From Brevibacillus sp. (GTDB lineage Bacteria > Bacillota > Bacilli > Brevibacillales > Brevibacillaceae), in the NCBI GenBank assembly GCA_029240815.1, contig JARDZO010000120.1:1-15352 (forward strand): a stretch of DNA of 15,352 nucleotides. Reading direction: 5' to 3'. Positions 1 through 7,986 of the stretch are shown here, piece after piece. A program made the position numbers and the translations under genes. Below the pieces are notes generated by a model, which worked only from the letters and a program-made list of their open reading frames with translations, ran no database searches and was not told where the DNA came from. Numbering within the stretch: position 1 is the stretch's first letter; every line of letters begins with the position of its first letter.

Positions 1-451
1 CGCTCGGTGTAACGAGAACATCTGGTGCGTAGCCTTGCTCTTTGGCGGAGAGCGTCACCACATCCATCATCGTGCGGGTATAGCCTGTTGTAGAACCGAG
101 CTTGATTGCTTGTGAACGCAAGCGGTTTGCCAACTCGATCGCTCCTGGTACCGGCGTCGCATACTCGTGCAATGTCTCCATCAGCATCGGCTCAAAATCA
201 GCGTAAAGCTCATCCACATCGTTTTCATCTGGTGTGCGTCCGTACTTTTCCTGCCACAGCGCGGCGACACGCTCCATGCTGCACAATGCCTGGATGTGAT
301 CCCGCTTCAGCATGCCCATCGGCTCCCGCGCTTCCTCTGCGGTCAGCTCAATCCCGCGCTTTTTAAAAACTTGCAAAAACACGGCCAGTGGTGCAAAACA
401 TCCATAATCCACCATCGTACCTGCCCAGTCAAAGACAACTGCTTTTATCAT
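1..451 (-). CDS. phnX: Phosphonoacetaldehyde hydrolase (phosphonatase), C-terminal part outside window
   Basis: HAD-superfamily enzyme that cleaves the C-P bond of phosphonoacetaldehyde to acetaldehyde and phosphate, the second step of 2-aminoethylphosphonate (AEP) breakdown after transamination. The visible 150 residues start MIKAVVFDWAGTMVDYGCFAP, the HAD motif I of phosphonatases, with nucleophile Asp8 and Asp-equivalent Ala10 as is typical of this family. The cap-domain segment MGMLKRDHI supplies Lys49, matching the Schiff-base lysine of characterised PhnX. GSTTGYTRTMMD is HAD motif II. The ATG (451-449) follows directly on the TAA of the permease gene with no intervening base, and a GGAG-type ribosome site lies inside the end of that gene, so translation is probably coupled. 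It is the last visible gene of the transport operon. The gene runs off the left edge, so motif III is not seen. Identification is very secure from the motifs and the context. Confidence 0.96.
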   Translation of the reverse strand, partial: MIKAVVFDWAGTMVDYGCFAPLAVFLQVFKKRGIELTAEEAREPMGMLKRDHIQALCSMERVAALWQEKYGRTPDENDVDELYADFEPMLMETLHEYATPVPGAIELANRLRSQAIKLGSTTGYTRTMMDVVTLSAKEQGYAPDVLVTPS

Positions 452-2170
452 TTACGCCACCTGCTCCTTTTCTTGATTAGACCATGCTGAGCGCTTGCGA
501 ATTCTCGCCGCGATCCATTCCGCCCCAGCACGTGCGATGATGTTTAGGAATACGATCAATACGGACATGGCTGCTGCCGGCGCAACGTCCCCTGCATCGT
601 CCATGTTGACGATCGAGACGGAAGCGAGCTTGAAATCAGCTGCGTACAGAAAGACCACTGCCGAGATCGTAACCATGGAATTGATGAAAAAGTAAACGGC
701 CATTTCGACGATCGCAGGCGTACATACCGGAACAGTCACTCGCCAAAAAACCTTTGCCCGTGATATGCCCATCGATTCGGCTGCCATTTCAAACTCCGGA
801 TCCAGCTTCTTCAGTGCGGTCGTCGCCGTGATGAACGATACGGCGAAAAAGTGAATGACGTTGGCCAGGATGAGTATCCAGATCGTTCCGTACAAGCCGT
901 GAAACGGATTCGCCGGGTTGTTGAAGAAGAAAATGTATGCCAGACCGATGACCATGCCAGGTAGGGCCAACGGGAGGATCGACAGGAAGTAACCCGCTTG
1001 CCGAAGTCCATTCCACACCTGCGATTTCTCGATGACATAGGCAGCGCCAAAGGTGACGACCGTTCCCGCTACTGCTGTGATCAGCGCGACCATAATGCTG
1101 TTCCACAATGGCTCCATCCCTTCTCCGGCCACATTGGAAAAATCGAAGTGCTGCCACCCGAAACTAAGATCGTACGGCCATACTTTGACGAATGAAGCGA
1201 GTACGACAGCCGCCATGAGCAAGAGCAGAAATCCGCTCACAGCCAGGCAGAAGAGAAAGTAAAAGGTATCTCGCAGCCGATTTTCCTTGATCCGATACGG
1301 TTTGGACTTCGCCGTTACCGCTGCGTGCTGCTTGCGTTCGACGATGCGGTCCACGATAAAGGCGACCAATGCCGGGAGGATTAAGAGGAGTCCCACCGTC
1401 GCGCCCATCGTCATGTTTTGCTGCCCGATGACTTGCTTGTACACGTCAGTGGCCAGAACAGAGAACTGTCCGCCCACGACCTTGGGGGCGCCGAAGTCTG
1501 TAAATGCGAGTGTAAAGCAGACGAAGCAAGCACTGACAATCCCGTATTTCACACTGGGAATCGTAACAATCCAAAACTTGCGCCAGTGACTGGCACCAAG
1601 CGTATCGGCTGCCTCATACAGCTGATAGTCAGCGAAAGCCATCGACACAGCCAAAATCAAGTACGCTTGCGGAAAGACGTAGACGATCTCTGCCAAAATG
1701 ATTCCCACCGGACCGTACAGGTCAATGTCCCATGAAAATGGCAGCATCCCGAAGATTCCCGTCGTGACCAACCCCTGATTGCCGAACAAGTAGGTCAAGG
1801 CGATCCCGTGCATCATCGTAGGTGCAAACAGCGGCAAGAGCGCCACCGCCCGAAATGCTCTCTTTCCACGAATTCCGCTACGCGTCAGGGCATACGCAAA
1901 CAAAAAGGCCGCAGTGACCGCCACGACTGTTGTCATCACGGAAATATACATCGTATTCGTCAGCGATTGAGACAAAGCCGGTGTTGAAAAGTAGGTCAGG
2001 AAGTTGTTCAGGCCGATGAAATTCCCAGCACGGTCGTAAAAGGCCTTCGAAAAGAGCTGGGTTAAGGGCAGCAGCACAGTTGCCAGCAGCGCCACGACGA
2101 CGAGCGAAATCAACCATTTTTGCACCGACTTGCCACTTTGCCGCATCACAGATGCTTTCATTCCCTTCAC
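452..2170 (-). CDS. phnU: 2-aminoethylphosphonate ABC transporter, fused two-domain permease (PhnU2-like)
   Basis: Membrane component of an ABC importer, 572 residues. It consists of two homologous binding-protein-dependent permease halves joined by a linker near residues 278-300. Each half carries the EAA loop that docks onto the ATPase: EAADTLGASHWRKFWIVTIP at 186-205 and a second copy starting EMAAESMGISRAKVFWR at 461-481. About twelve hydrophobic helices are visible, six per half. The start is GTG (2170-2168), overlapping the TGA of the ATPase gene by four bases (GTGA). An ATG three codons downstream is a possible alternative. Fused permeases of this size are known for the second AEP transporter type and also for iron(III) transporters. 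The adjacent phnX makes AEP the better substrate assignment. The substrate is inferred from context, while the permease role is directly supported. Confidence 0.9.
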   Translation of the reverse strand: MKGMKASVMRQSGKSVQKWLISLVVVALLATVLLPLTQLFSKAFYDRAGNFIGLNNFLTYFSTPALSQSLTNTMYISVMTTVVAVTAAFLFAYALTRSGIRGKRAFRAVALLPLFAPTMMHGIALTYLFGNQGLVTTGIFGMLPFSWDIDLYGPVGIILAEIVYVFPQAYLILAVSMAFADYQLYEAADTLGASHWRKFWIVTIPSVKYGIVSACFVCFTLAFTDFGAPKVVGGQFSVLATDVYKQVIGQQNMTMGATVGLLLILPALVAFIVDRIVERKQHAAVTAKSKPYRIKENRLRDTFYFLFCLAVSGFLLLLMAAVVLASFVKVWPYDLSFGWQHFDFSNVAGEGMEPLWNSIMVALITAVAGTVVTFGAAYVIEKSQVWNGLRQAGYFLSILPLALPGMVIGLAYIFFFNNPANPFHGLYGTIWILILANVIHFFAVSFITATTALKKLDPEFEMAAESMGISRAKVFWRVTVPVCTPAIVEMAVYFFINSMVTISAVVFLYAADFKLASVSIVNMDDAGDVAPAAAMSVLIVFLNIIARAGAEWIAARIRKRSAWSNQEKEQVA

Positions 2171-3222
2171 CCCTGTTCCTTTGCAGCAGCTGCCTGATCC
2201 TGTTCAAAGCTCAGCAGATACTCCATGGGAAGCTCCAGCCACACCTTTTGTCCCCGCCGGATTCTCAGCTTGCTCACTTGAGAGGCGGGCAAGTCGAGGG
2301 TCAACTGCTCAGTCGTCTGCCCGTTCTCCTCTTGCCATTCCAAGTAGATGCGATAGAACGCACCACGAAACTCACTTTCCTGAATCGTCGCCGGAATCCC
2401 GCACTCCGACTCATGCGGCAAGAGGCGTACGTGCTCGGGACGAATAGCGAGCAGACTTTGGATCTCGATTTGTTCCGTATCAAAACGGCGGCTCTCGATA
2501 AAGTTGATCGCTCCGATAAAATCAGCGACGAACGGCGTGGCGGGCTTGTTGTAGATGGCTTCCGGTGTCCCGACCTGCACCACTTCCCCGTGGTTCATGA
2601 CGACAATTTTATCCGCCATCGTCAATGCTTCATCCTGGTCATGAGTAACCATTACCGTTGTCATCCCGAACTTCTCGTGCAGTCGGCGAATTTCTCTGCG
2701 TAGCTTTTGGCGTACCTTTGCATCCAGGGCAGAGAGAGGTTCATCCAGCAACAGCACATCTGGCGAAAGGGAAATAGCACGTGCCAAGGCAATCCTCTGC
2801 TGTTGACCTCCTGAGAGCTGGGCAGGATATTTGTCTGCGATAGGAGACAAATCAACCATATCCAGCGCCTCCTCTACCTTTGCTGCGATTTCTTGCTTGG
2901 ACAGCTTTTTCTCATGCAGCCCAAAAGCGATGTTCTGGGCTGCCGTCAGATTGGGAAACAAGGCATACGACTGGAACATCATCGCAATATTTCGCTTCGC
3001 AGGCGGCAGGGAAGTAATCTCCCTGCCAGCTATGATCATGCTCCCGGCTGTCGGCTGCTCCAACCCTGCGATCATCCTGAGCAAGGTCGTCTTGCCGCAA
3101 CCGCTAGGACCAAGCAAGCAGACGAACTCATTTTTGGCAATATCGATCGAGACATGCTCCAATGCAGCAAACAGACCAAAGCGTTTACTGACCCCTTGTA
3201 TGGATAAATAGGATTTTGTCAT
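2167..3222 (-). CDS. phnT: 2-aminoethylphosphonate ABC transporter ATP-binding protein (PhnT2-like)
   Basis: Cytoplasmic ATPase of the importer, 351 residues, presumably acting as a dimer under the fused permease. All nucleotide-binding motifs are present: Walker A GPSGCGKT at 38-45, Q-loop Gln84, signature LSGGQQQR from 136, Walker B VLLLDE ending at Glu161, and the switch histidine His194 in VTHDQDEA. A C-terminal TOBE-like beta domain occupies roughly 270-345, which puts it in the polyamine/iron/AEP class of importers rather than the phosphonate PhnC class. The ATG is at 3222-3220, preceded by GAGGAG, 18 bp after the stop of the binding-protein gene. The end overlaps the permease start by four bases, a sign of translational coupling. 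The ATPase identity is certain; AEP as substrate rests on phnX in the same operon. Confidence 0.93.
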   Translation of the reverse strand: MTKSYLSIQGVSKRFGLFAALEHVSIDIAKNEFVCLLGPSGCGKTTLLRMIAGLEQPTAGSMIIAGREITSLPPAKRNIAMMFQSYALFPNLTAAQNIAFGLHEKKLSKQEIAAKVEEALDMVDLSPIADKYPAQLSGGQQQRIALARAISLSPDVLLLDEPLSALDAKVRQKLRREIRRLHEKFGMTTVMVTHDQDEALTMADKIVVMNHGEVVQVGTPEAIYNKPATPFVADFIGAINFIESRRFDTEQIEIQSLLAIRPEHVRLLPHESECGIPATIQESEFRGAFYRIYLEWQEENGQTTEQLTLDLPASQVSKLRIRRGQKVWLELPMEYLLSFEQDQAAAAKEQG

Positions 3223-3240
3223 GCTGTATCTCCTCGTTGC

Positions 3241-4323
3241 TTACCTAGGTTCGCTCTTGGTAGCGTAGCGTTTTTCCCACTCACCCAATACTTTCTCGCG
3301 GTTTTCGGCAGCTTTTTTCAGATCGAGCGGAACCAGTTGCTTCAGTGGATCTATGGAATATCCTTCTGGCAGAGATGCTCCTTCTTGCTTCACACTGACG
3401 ATGGCGAAGTTCTGGTTGTAGGCTTTCATCACTTCGTCAGAGATCGCCCAGTCGAGGAACAGTTTTGCCTCAGGCTTGATTTGCGCTTTTTTCATCAAAG
3501 CATTGGCTTCTACGTCCCAGCCGGAGCCTTCCTCAGGGAAGACGACTTCAATCGGTGCTCCTTTTTTCTTCTCCGTAATGGCTCGGTAGCCAAAGGAAAT
3601 CCCGATTGGATATTCACCGGATGCTGCCATTTTGGCCGGTTTGGAGCCGGAGTGTGTGTAGATCGCCATGTTGTCGTGCAGTTTGTCCAGGTAAGACCAG
3701 CCATTTGCATCGCCTTTCAACTGCATGACACCATTGATGGTCAAGAGACCCGTTCCCGAGGATGCAGGGTTTGGCATGACGATCATCCCTTTATATTCGG
3801 GCTTCGCCAGGTCCTCATAGGAACGTGGGATCGGCAGGTTGCGCTTTTCCAGCTCCTTGGTGTTCACCGCAAACGCGGTCTCCCAGGCATCGATTCCTAC
3901 CCAGTGCGTTGGTGCTTTGTCATCTTTAAACTCAGCGGATACTTTCTCGACACCTTTTGGCGAGTAGCCTTCCAGCATGCCTTGCTGATCGAGAACCAGC
4001 AAGCTTGTTGCTGCGGTACCCCATACGACGTCTGCTTGTGGATTAGCTTTTTCCGCAAGCAATTTAGCTGTGATAATGCCCGTGGAGTCGCGTACGATGT
4101 TGACTTTCACATCCGGGTATTTTGCCTTGAAGGACTCCAGGTACGTTTTAATCTGATCATCTTCCAGAGCCGTGTAAACGGTGATTTCTCCGGATTGACT
4201 AGCTGCACTTCCTCCTGATGTGGAACCTTGTGTGTTTGTTTGGGACTGTGGCGCTTGACCACAACCTGCCAGTACGGCGATCGATAAAAAGGACGCAAGT
4301 AAAGGATAATGCCACTTCTTCAT
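3241..4323 (-). CDS. phnS: 2-aminoethylphosphonate ABC transporter substrate-binding lipoprotein (PhnS2-like)
   Basis: Extracytoplasmic solute-binding protein of 360 residues. It begins with a lysine-containing n-region, a hydrophobic stretch and the lipobox LAGC, so Cys21 would be lipidated and the mature protein tethered outside the membrane. A low-complexity Ser/Gly/Gln linker (about 22-46) precedes the binding domain, which opens [21 protein letters not shown]. The iron(III)-type binding proteins share this fold, so sequence alone would not separate iron from AEP. The operon with phnX favours AEP. The ATG (4323-4321) has a GAGGAG site at good spacing. This is the first gene of the operon, 133 bp downstream of the stop of the regulator gene on the same strand. 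That gap has repeats (reported separately) and no clear terminator, so readthrough from the regulator gene is possible. Confidence 0.9.
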   Translation of the reverse strand: MKKWHYPLLASFLSIAVLAGCGQAPQSQTNTQGSTSGGSAASQSGEITVYTALEDDQIKTYLESFKAKYPDVKVNIVRDSTGIITAKLLAEKANPQADVVWGTAATSLLVLDQQGMLEGYSPKGVEKVSAEFKDDKAPTHWVGIDAWETAFAVNTKELEKRNLPIPRSYEDLAKPEYKGMIVMPNPASSGTGLLTINGVMQLKGDANGWSYLDKLHDNMAIYTHSGSKPAKMAASGEYPIGISFGYRAITEKKKGAPIEVVFPEEGSGWDVEANALMKKAQIKPEAKLFLDWAISDEVMKAYNQNFAIVSVKQEGASLPEGYSIDPLKQLVPLDLKKAAENREKVLGEWEKRYATKSEPR

Positions 4324-4406
4324 GAGAATCTCTCCTCTGTGGGGGAATGTTCATTTCCTATTCCTACGTCCCATCTTACGGGCGAATTATTAAGTTGATA
4401 TGAATT

Positions 4407-4447
4407 GCACGTTAAATAATTGTTTTTAAGTGCGTTTAATTTGTTTT
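4407..4447. repeat. Inverted and imperfect direct repeats upstream of phnS
   Basis: On the plus strand GCAC-GTTAAA at 4407-4416 is mirrored by TTTAA-GTGC at 4425-4433, an inverted repeat with one unpaired base in an A+T-rich loop. The stretch beginning CGTTAAATAATTGTTTT at 4410 is also repeated imperfectly as CGTTTAATTTGTTTT from 4433. No run of T follows the hairpin on the minus strand, so it is a poor terminator and a better candidate operator for the phn operon. Read on the minus strand, TTAAAC, TTAAAA and TTTAAC recur at 10- and 13-base intervals. These loosely resemble PhoP-type boxes but match them imperfectly. The function is inference only. Confidence 0.4.
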
Positions 4448-4456
4448 CCCTTTGAA

Positions 4457-6565
4457 TCAGAAATACTCTTCCTTGATTTTGTTGACGAACGTCTCTCGCA
4501 AATGGCAAGCGAGCTGCATTTTCAGTACATCCTCCGGCTTTTCGAAAGAAAGATGCAGCAGTTGTTCGATCTTTTTTAGCCTTTTGTACAAGGTGTTGAT
4601 ATGGATGTGCATCTGCTCGGCCGTCCGAATCGCTGAGCTGTTGGTCGCGATGAATAGGAGCAAGGTCCGTTCCAGATCGTTTTGCCTCGCTTTTTCCGTC
4701 CGAAGCGGCGTAAACATCTCTTCCAAAAACGCGATCATCTCTTCGGCAGGCTGATGCAAAAAGAGCCGGTTGATTCCGAGTTCCTCGTAGCGCATCATTC
4801 CTTTGTGCTGGCGCTCTGTTATGTACTTGAGGGCTTTCTGTGCTTCATCATGGCTCTTTTTGATCGCGCTGATTCCTTGTCCAGCCGTCCCTACACCCGC
4901 ACACAGCGGCAGGCCTACGCTGTCTCCCCACTCCATCACCTCATCCGCGATTCGCTGACAAAACTTATCCACATCTGCCGCGGTGGACAGCATCGCCAGC
5001 AATGTGACTTTGTTGTGATAGCCAAAGATGAGGTGCCGACTCGTCCCTAGCTTCCTTTTGATCCGAGCGATCAAACGGTGTACTTCAGCTTCCAGATGTC
5101 TGAGATCGTGGGAATGACGAAGCGAAAACATACAAACCGTCATGTAATCTTCCAGCCGCATCCCCCACTCTTCTCCGCCCATTCGCAACAGATCAGGGTC
5201 ATTGGTCTCTACCAGCTCTCGGAAAAACTCGTGCGTTTTTTTGTAGTACACGTCTGTGAGAGACTGCTTTTTTACCAGTTCCAACGCCAGTACTGCCCCG
5301 CCCTGCTCCAGCGCGATTTTGCCCAGCTCTTCCAGCGGTCTGTTGAGAATCGCGATCAGACAACCGAGAAAGACATGACCGACGACGATGGGAGTCACGT
5401 GGTACTCGTACGGCTCCTGATCGGACATGCGTACGACTACAGGGGCGTGGCGATGGGCAAACAGACGTGAAATCTCATCGATGGTAAACATGGGTGTCGC
5501 CCCGCGCATGCGCGAGTACCAGTTGCCTTCCAAAAAGTCGACGAAAAGCAAGGGAACCCCGATAATCTTGTCCAGTGCTGCGACAATGGCTTCCATTCCT
5601 TTGTTCTCAAGTGACAATCGAGTCAGAGTTTCGTGTACTTCGTTGCGTTTGGACAAGTATTGGTTTTGCCCTTTCAGCTCTGCAAACAACCGCGCATTTT
5701 CGATCACGACGGCTGCTTGTCCTGCAAAGCCCTTCAACAAGTGAACATCCCGCTCCGTCAATGTCCCCTCCGTATGATTCTGGTGGATGATCATCGCTCC
5801 GATCGATTTGTCACCTACGGAAATGGGAATTGAAATAATCCCTTTTACATGAGAAAAGTCGTAGGAGGAGAGCAAATATTCCAGATTTTCTCGGTCGATG
5901 TTGCTCATCGCCTGGGTAATCTCCTCGCGGGTAAAAAATATCCGCGGCTGACCGTCTGCAAAGGTTTTGCCAACGATGGCTTCCCCGACCTTTAAGCGGT
6001 AGCGCAGGACGTTATCGTTCATTCCGACTGCTGCTCGATTGATGAGTCGATCGGAGTGTGGATCATACATCGCGAGAATGCCCGTGTCTGCTGCTGGAAT
6101 GACCTCAATCGCGTTGTCCAATATCTCTTGCAAGAGCTTGTCCAAATCAAGGGAGGAGGTGATCGCACGGATGCCGCCAATCATTTTGGCGAGCTCGTTT
6201 TCCCTTTCATGCACGATCCCTTCCCAATAAAGCTGATAGAACAGCTGGTGCAGGTAGTTCCAATCCACCCCCTCCAGCTCCGGATTCTTGTTCGTCAGGA
6301 TGAGTGCTACCTTGTAGCTTTGTGGATAGAAAAATAAGATTTGTGACCCGTTTTCTATGGGAATGACTTCATAGGGAGGCTGTTTGCGGAGCTGCTTGTG
6401 ATTCAGTACAGGAGACTGCTTTTGACCTGCTGCTCTTGCTTGTCCCATACGGGCGACGTGCTGGAATTCCTGATGATGCGGCTTGCATTGCCAGATGTGC
6501 CCGGACCATGCTTGACCTTTCTCTAGTAAAAACGATTGGAGCTGTTTGGTTACTCCGGTAGACAC
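4457..6565 (-). CDS. GAF-domain transcriptional regulator with PucR-type C-terminal helix-turn-helix
   Basis: Putative DNA-binding regulator of 702 residues. An N-terminal region of unknown fold (1-125) is followed by a GAF sensor domain (about 135-292, from SSLDLDKLLQEILDNAIEVIP to QAAVVIENARLF) and a short helical linker. A middle PucR/CdaR-like region (about 305-610) contains a degenerate GGDEF-like fold without an active-site motif. The C-terminal PucR helix-turn-helix lies at about 629-692 (LERTLLLFIATNSSAIRTAE, then HINTLYKRLKKIEQLL). Such proteins usually activate nearby catabolic genes on binding a small ligand. The GTG start at 6565-6563 is chosen because AGGAGG sits eight to nine bases upstream. 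The frame stays open further upstream, but that would cover the promoters and the start of the divergent gene and lacks a ribosome site. The gene is divergent from the MFS/amidohydrolase pair and upstream of phnS, so either or both could be targets. The ligand is unknown. Confidence 0.88.
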   Translation of the reverse strand: MSTGVTKQLQSFLLEKGQAWSGHIWQCKPHHQEFQHVARMGQARAAGQKQSPVLNHKQLRKQPPYEVIPIENGSQILFFYPQSYKVALILTNKNPELEGVDWNYLHQLFYQLYWEGIVHERENELAKMIGGIRAITSSLDLDKLLQEILDNAIEVIPAADTGILAMYDPHSDRLINRAAVGMNDNVLRYRLKVGEAIVGKTFADGQPRIFFTREEITQAMSNIDRENLEYLLSSYDFSHVKGIISIPISVGDKSIGAMIIHQNHTEGTLTERDVHLLKGFAGQAAVVIENARLFAELKGQNQYLSKRNEVHETLTRLSLENKGMEAIVAALDKIIGVPLLFVDFLEGNWYSRMRGATPMFTIDEISRLFAHRHAPVVVRMSDQEPYEYHVTPIVVGHVFLGCLIAILNRPLEELGKIALEQGGAVLALELVKKQSLTDVYYKKTHEFFRELVETNDPDLLRMGGEEWGMRLEDYMTVCMFSLRHSHDLRHLEAEVHRLIARIKRKLGTSRHLIFGYHNKVTLLAMLSTAADVDKFCQRIADEVMEWGDSVGLPLCAGVGTAGQGISAIKKSHDEAQKALKYITERQHKGMMRYEELGINRLFLHQPAEEMIAFLEEMFTPLRTEKARQNDLERTLLLFIATNSSAIRTAEQMHIHINTLYKRLKKIEQLLHLSFEKPEDVLKMQLACHLRETFVNKIKEEYF

Positions 6566-6616
6566 TTGTTGTTCCTCCTCTTGCTCGGTAGAAAAACCTA
6601 CACTAATGATCAGACA

Positions 6617-6645
6617 ATTGTACAGAAACCGACATTGAAATACAA
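6617..6645 (-). promoter_or_regulatory. Candidate sigma-A promoter for the GAF/PucR regulator
   Basis: On the minus strand TTGTAT (6645-6640) and TACAAT (6622-6617) are separated by 17 bases. Transcription would start near 6610, about 45 bases before the GTG start. Its -35 box shares base 6640 with the -35 box of the opposite promoter, so the two cannot easily be occupied together. The palindrome ACAATTGT (6614-6621) covers the -10 box. Confidence 0.6.
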
Positions 6646-6664
6646 TTTTCATTATTCTTATAAT
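6635..6664 (+). promoter_or_regulatory. Candidate sigma-A promoter for the MFS/amidohydrolase operon
   Basis: TTGAAA (6635-6640) and a consensus TATAAT (6659-6664) are separated by 18 bases. Transcription would start near 6671, leaving a short leader before the ATG at 6708. The perfect -10 box combined with a long spacer fits a promoter that is either modest on its own or helped by the neighbouring regulator. Confidence 0.65.
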
Positions 6665-6707
6665 TCTCGGTAATAGAAATCGATTCCAAGGAAAAGGAAG
6701 TGATCCC

Positions 6708-7943
6708 ATGACACGTACGGACGAGGATCGCCAGAAGTACATCGTTTTGTCCATGCTTTTTGTCGCCTGGTTGATTGGCAACCTGGATCGCATGGTCATC
6801 AATGTCGCCATCATTCCGATTGTAGATGAATTCTCTCTCGATCCGACCGCGCAGGGCTTGATTCTCTCGAGCTTTTTTGCTGGCTACGCCTTGATGCAGA
6901 TTCCAGGGGGCTGGCTCGCCGACAAATTTGGCGCGGCCAAGATTCTGACGATTTCCTTGTTTTTATGGTCCATTTTCACGGCGTTGACAGGCTCTGCCTG
7001 GTCGCTCGTCTCCCTCGTCCTCATCCGTTTTTTATTCGGCTTGGGAGAGGCGCCTTTTTCGCCGTCCAGCGCCGTCTTGATTTCCGAGCATTTCCCAAAA
7101 GAGCAGCGCGGCCGCGCCCAGTCCACCCTCTTGTCTGCCAGCGTCATCGGCAAAGCCATTACCCCTGTCCTGGCATCCGGGGTCATCGTCTGGCTCGGCT
7201 GGAGAAGCCTGTTTTTTGCCATCGGAGCGGCAGGAATGATCGTAGCGATCCTATGCCTGATTTACCTCAAATCACCTGCGCGTGACCAAGCTGCTGCAGG
7301 AACGAATCCAGCGAACAAAGTTCCCTTGAAGACTTTGCTGAAAATGCCTCTCCTATGGAGTCTGTTGATTACATCGTTTGGCATTTACTTTGTGACGTGG
7401 GGCATGGCGAGCTGGATGCCTACCTATCTCGTAAAGGTACGCCATCTCGATCTCTTGTCCATGGGCGCACTGTCCACGATCCCTTCGATCGCCAGCTTCC
7501 TTTCGATGATTGCAGGAGGCGTGTTGCTTGACCGTTGGCTCGCTGGCAAGGAAAAGATCTTCGTAGCGGTATGCGCGCTGCTCACCGGGCTGTTCATTTA
7601 CCTCATGTTCAATGCGCCTTCCGTCGGCATGGTCATCCTTTACGAGACTTTGAGCGGCATTACCGGCACCTTTATCGTGATCGCGGTCGGCCTGCAGCCG
7701 TTGAAAAGGTTCTCCCAGGAAGTCATCGGTACTGCAATGGGAATCGTCAACTTCGGTGGGCAAGCAGCGGGCTTTGTTGCACCGCTCTTGATCGGGATGA
7801 CAGTCAAGGCGTTCAATGGTTCTTATGACGTCGCCCTGTGGATTCTCGTCGCCATCATGGTCGTCTGTGCCATCGCAGCCATGACGTGGCCTGCGGAAAG
7901 AAAAACAACCGTCCTCCCTGCTTCCCCTACCCAAGCCGGTTAA
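6708..7943 (+). CDS. MFS transporter, anion:cation symporter-like
   Basis: Inner-membrane carrier of 411 residues with about twelve hydrophobic helices in two halves separated by a hydrophilic loop near 187-208. The first helix carries the Asp27-Arg28 pair in GNLDRMVINVA. Family motif A after helix 2 reads GGWLADKFGAAK (67-78). RFLFGLGEAPFSPS (107-120) matches the helix-4 signature of the anion:cation symporters that take up hexuronates, galactonate, phthalate and related organic anions. The ATG has an AAGGAAG site upstream. The gene is 43 bp before the amidohydrolase gene on the same strand and shares its promoter and terminator, so the carrier probably imports the amidohydrolase substrate. 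The exact substrate cannot be read from the sequence. An organic anion, such as an N-acyl amino acid, is inferred from the family and the partner. Confidence 0.9.
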   Translation: MTRTDEDRQKYIVLSMLFVAWLIGNLDRMVINVAIIPIVDEFSLDPTAQGLILSSFFAGYALMQIPGGWLADKFGAAKILTISLFLWSIFTALTGSAWSLVSLVLIRFLFGLGEAPFSPSSAVLISEHFPKEQRGRAQSTLLSASVIGKAITPVLASGVIVWLGWRSLFFAIGAAGMIVAILCLIYLKSPARDQAAAGTNPANKVPLKTLLKMPLLWSLLITSFGIYFVTWGMASWMPTYLVKVRHLDLLSMGALSTIPSIASFLSMIAGGVLLDRWLAGKEKIFVAVCALLTGLFIYLMFNAPSVGMVILYETLSGITGTFIVIAVGLQPLKRFSQEVIGTAMGIVNFGGQAAGFVAPLLIGMTVKAFNGSYDVALWILVAIMVVCAIAAMTWPAERKTTVLPASPTQAG

Positions 7944-7986
7944 ACATTTGAGCATGAACCCATAGCAAAAAAGGAGCGAATCAAAC

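Noticed and set aside
3337..4218. 293-codon open frame on the plus strand opposite phnS
   Set aside because: It is antisense to a clear lipoprotein gene, rich in Cys, Phe and His as shadow frames are, with no supporting ribosome site.
2167..4323. Assignment of the ABC genes to iron(III) uptake
   Set aside because: The families overlap in sequence, but the operon continues without a gap into phnX, which makes 2-aminoethylphosphonate the better substrate.
6566..6814. Upstream extension of the GAF/PucR regulator by 83 residues to a start at 6814
   Set aside because: It would overlap the start of the divergent MFS gene and both promoters, has no ribosome site, and the sequence is not domain-like; the GTG at 6565 has AGGAGG at good spacing.
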